A stretch of 5,570 bases of DNA from an uncultured Clostridia bacterium (GTDB lineage: Bacteria; Bacillota; Clostridia; TANB77; CAG-508). Of this stretch, positions 4,821 through 5,570 are shown in pieces. The stretch is from assembly GCA_947626705.1 (NCBI GenBank), contig CANQTJ010000097.1, forward strand, positions 1-5,570, written 5' to 3'. Position 1 is the first letter of the stretch. Every line of letters starts with the position of its first letter. Position numbers and translations under genes: made by a program. The notes under the pieces were generated by a model. That model saw nothing but the letters and a program-made list of their open reading frames with translations, did no database searches and was not told the origin of the DNA.

Positions 4821-5102
4821 TTGTTTTCCTCCACTTCTTTTGTTTTATTTTGTTAAAATTTTATCTTTTCTATTTTTTTTTTGTAAATTTATTTGGAAAT
4901 TTTTATTAATAACTTATATACATAATATTTATCTAAAAACCTCAAAACTATGTATTTCTCTTATAATTTTTTATAAAAATAAAGGTACCCTTTGAACTAT
5001 TTTATAATTTAAATAGTTCATTAAGTACCTTCTTGTATATTTTATATTTACTTTAATAATATATTTTTATAAATATAGTTTATATTTCAAACGGAAAAAA
5101 TT
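4821..5102. other. intergenic region upstream of the target gene
   Basis: This 282-base, very A/T-rich gap holds the ribosome binding site of the target gene (GGAGG, 4832-4828) and the large inverted repeat at 4982-5031. Several -10-like TATA stretches lie around 4910-4930 on the minus strand, but none has a convincing -35 partner, so the target promoter cannot be fixed. No gene is supported on either strand. Confidence 0.5.
4982..5031 (-). terminator. large imperfect hairpin, probable terminator of the Rpn-like gene
   Basis: AAGGTAC (4982-4988) pairs with GTACCTT (5025-5031), and TGAACTATTT (4993-5002) pairs with AAATAGTTCA (5011-5020), separated by a 4x4 internal loop and with an 8-base terminal loop. 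Read on the minus strand, the hairpin is followed by TTTATTTTTAT, which suits intrinsic termination about 70 bases after the Rpn-like stop codon. The symmetry and internal loop would also allow a small palindromic repeat element. Confidence 0.5.
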
Positions 5103-5570
5103 TTATTTTAAATTTTTAATTTTCTCAATTGTTAAACCTGTTGTTTCACTTATTATCTTAATATCTATATTTTGTTCTTTTAATTTTTTTGCAATAGCTA
5201 GTGCAGTTTGTTGTTTTCCAGCTCTTAATCCCTTATCATAACCAGCTTCTTCTATATCTGCCTGGTTCATTCTATATTTTTCTCTTAGTTCTGCTAAATA
5301 TTCTTCATGTTCATCTTGACTTATTTCTTCTATAGTTAATCCAGTTAAGTTACATATACTTTCAATATCTATATTTTGTTCCTTAAGTCTTTTTGCAATA
5401 GATAATATTTTTTTATTACTTTGTTCAGTAGCTGCTTCGAATCCTTTATAATAACCCGCTTCTTCTATATCTGCCTGGTCCATTATATATTTTTCTCTTA
5501 GTTCTGCTAAATATCTTTCATGTTCATCTTGACTTATTTCTTCTAGTACTTGTTTTGCTTTTTGAATTGC
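5103..5570 (-). CDS. C-terminal part of an Rpn-family (PD-(D/E)XK nuclease/transposase-like) protein, continuing beyond the window
   Basis: The frame is open without a stop from 5103 to the window end, so the Met at 5483 is internal and the real start lies past 5570. The 155 visible residues are a tail typical of Rpn/PDDEXK_2-type proteins of Clostridia: AIQKAKQVLEEISQDEHEEYLAELREK cannot be the start of a protein, and it is followed by EEAGY.KG, an IAKKLKEQNIDI helix and the closing TGLTIEKIKNLK. In this family the nuclease core lies N-terminal to this tail, and the proteins are linked to RecA-independent recombination. The core is not visible here. The tail is duplicated in tandem (71 and 68 residues), which is unusual. 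No functional tie to the DGR is visible. The hairpin downstream probably separates the two transcripts. Confidence 0.7.
   Translation of the reverse strand, partial: AIQKAKQVLEEISQDEHERYLAELREKYIMDQADIEEAGYYKGFEAATEQSNKKILSIAKRLKEQNIDIESICNLTGLTIEEISQDEHEEYLAELREKYRMNQADIEEAGYDKGLRAGKQQTALAIAKKLKEQNIDIKIISETTGLTIEKIKNLK
5127..5543 (-). repeat. tandem internal duplication in the Rpn-like protein tail
   Basis: Unit 1 (5543-5331, 71 codons) and unit 2 (5330-5127, 68 codons) both start EEISQDEHEEYLAELREKY and end TGLTI. The DNA is nearly identical over about 85-90 bases at the start of each unit, with a period of 213, and more diverged in the helical second half. It looks like an in-frame duplication followed by divergence. 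Confidence 0.85.

Noticed and set aside
4696..4995. Plus-strand open frame of 99 codons with hydrophobic content
   Set aside because: It is the complement of the prepilin signal region and the A/T-rich upstream gap. There is no start signal, and the hydrophobicity is a composition effect.

Overview
The window is very A/T-rich, and every recognisable gene reads from the minus strand. Several things point to a low-GC member of the Clostridia (Firmicutes), probably gut-associated: strong AAGGAGG-type ribosome binding sites, a Clostridia-style tRNA-His, a 'KGITLVALVITI'-type prepilin leader and an Rpn-like protein tail. No species can be named from the sequence alone.

The central feature, 1873-4820, is a diversity-generating retroelement (DGR). 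In transcription order (right to left) it has four parts. First is a 442-residue target gene (4820-3492) with a type IV prepilin-like N-terminus and a formylglycine-generating-enzyme/C-type-lectin fold at the C-terminus; the last 117 bp of homology form the variable repeat (VR, 3621-3505). Next are an avd accessory gene (3418-3047) and a DGR reverse transcriptase overlapping it by 29 bp (3075-2037). Last is the 117-bp template repeat (TR, 1989-1873). TR and VR differ at 12 positions. Eleven are adenines in the sense strand of the TR, and the twelfth lies near the 3' end, where the initiation-of-mutagenic-homing (IMH) sequence is expected. All seven AAC/AAT codons of the TR are changed in the VR. 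This is the hallmark of adenine-specific mutagenic retrohoming. The RT then copies TR RNA error-prone at A with Avd, and the cDNA replaces the VR, giving new ligand-binding surfaces on a probably surface-exposed pilin-like protein. As written, the RT reading frame is broken by a single-base shift near 2895, so the element is recently inactivated, recoded, or affected by a sequence error.

Left of the DGR are a small SSB-like OB-fold gene (1674-1414, TTG start), a tyrosine recombinase (1257-331), and a tRNA-His cut by the window edge (70-1) with a good sigma-A promoter. Right of the DGR, beyond a hairpin that looks like a terminator (4982-5031), is the C-terminal part of an Rpn-family (PD-(D/E)XK nuclease/transposase-like) protein. 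It has a tandem 71/68-residue internal duplication and runs off the window at 5570. The recombinase next to a tRNA suggests that the DGR may sit in or beside an integrated element, but no attachment-site pair is visible here.
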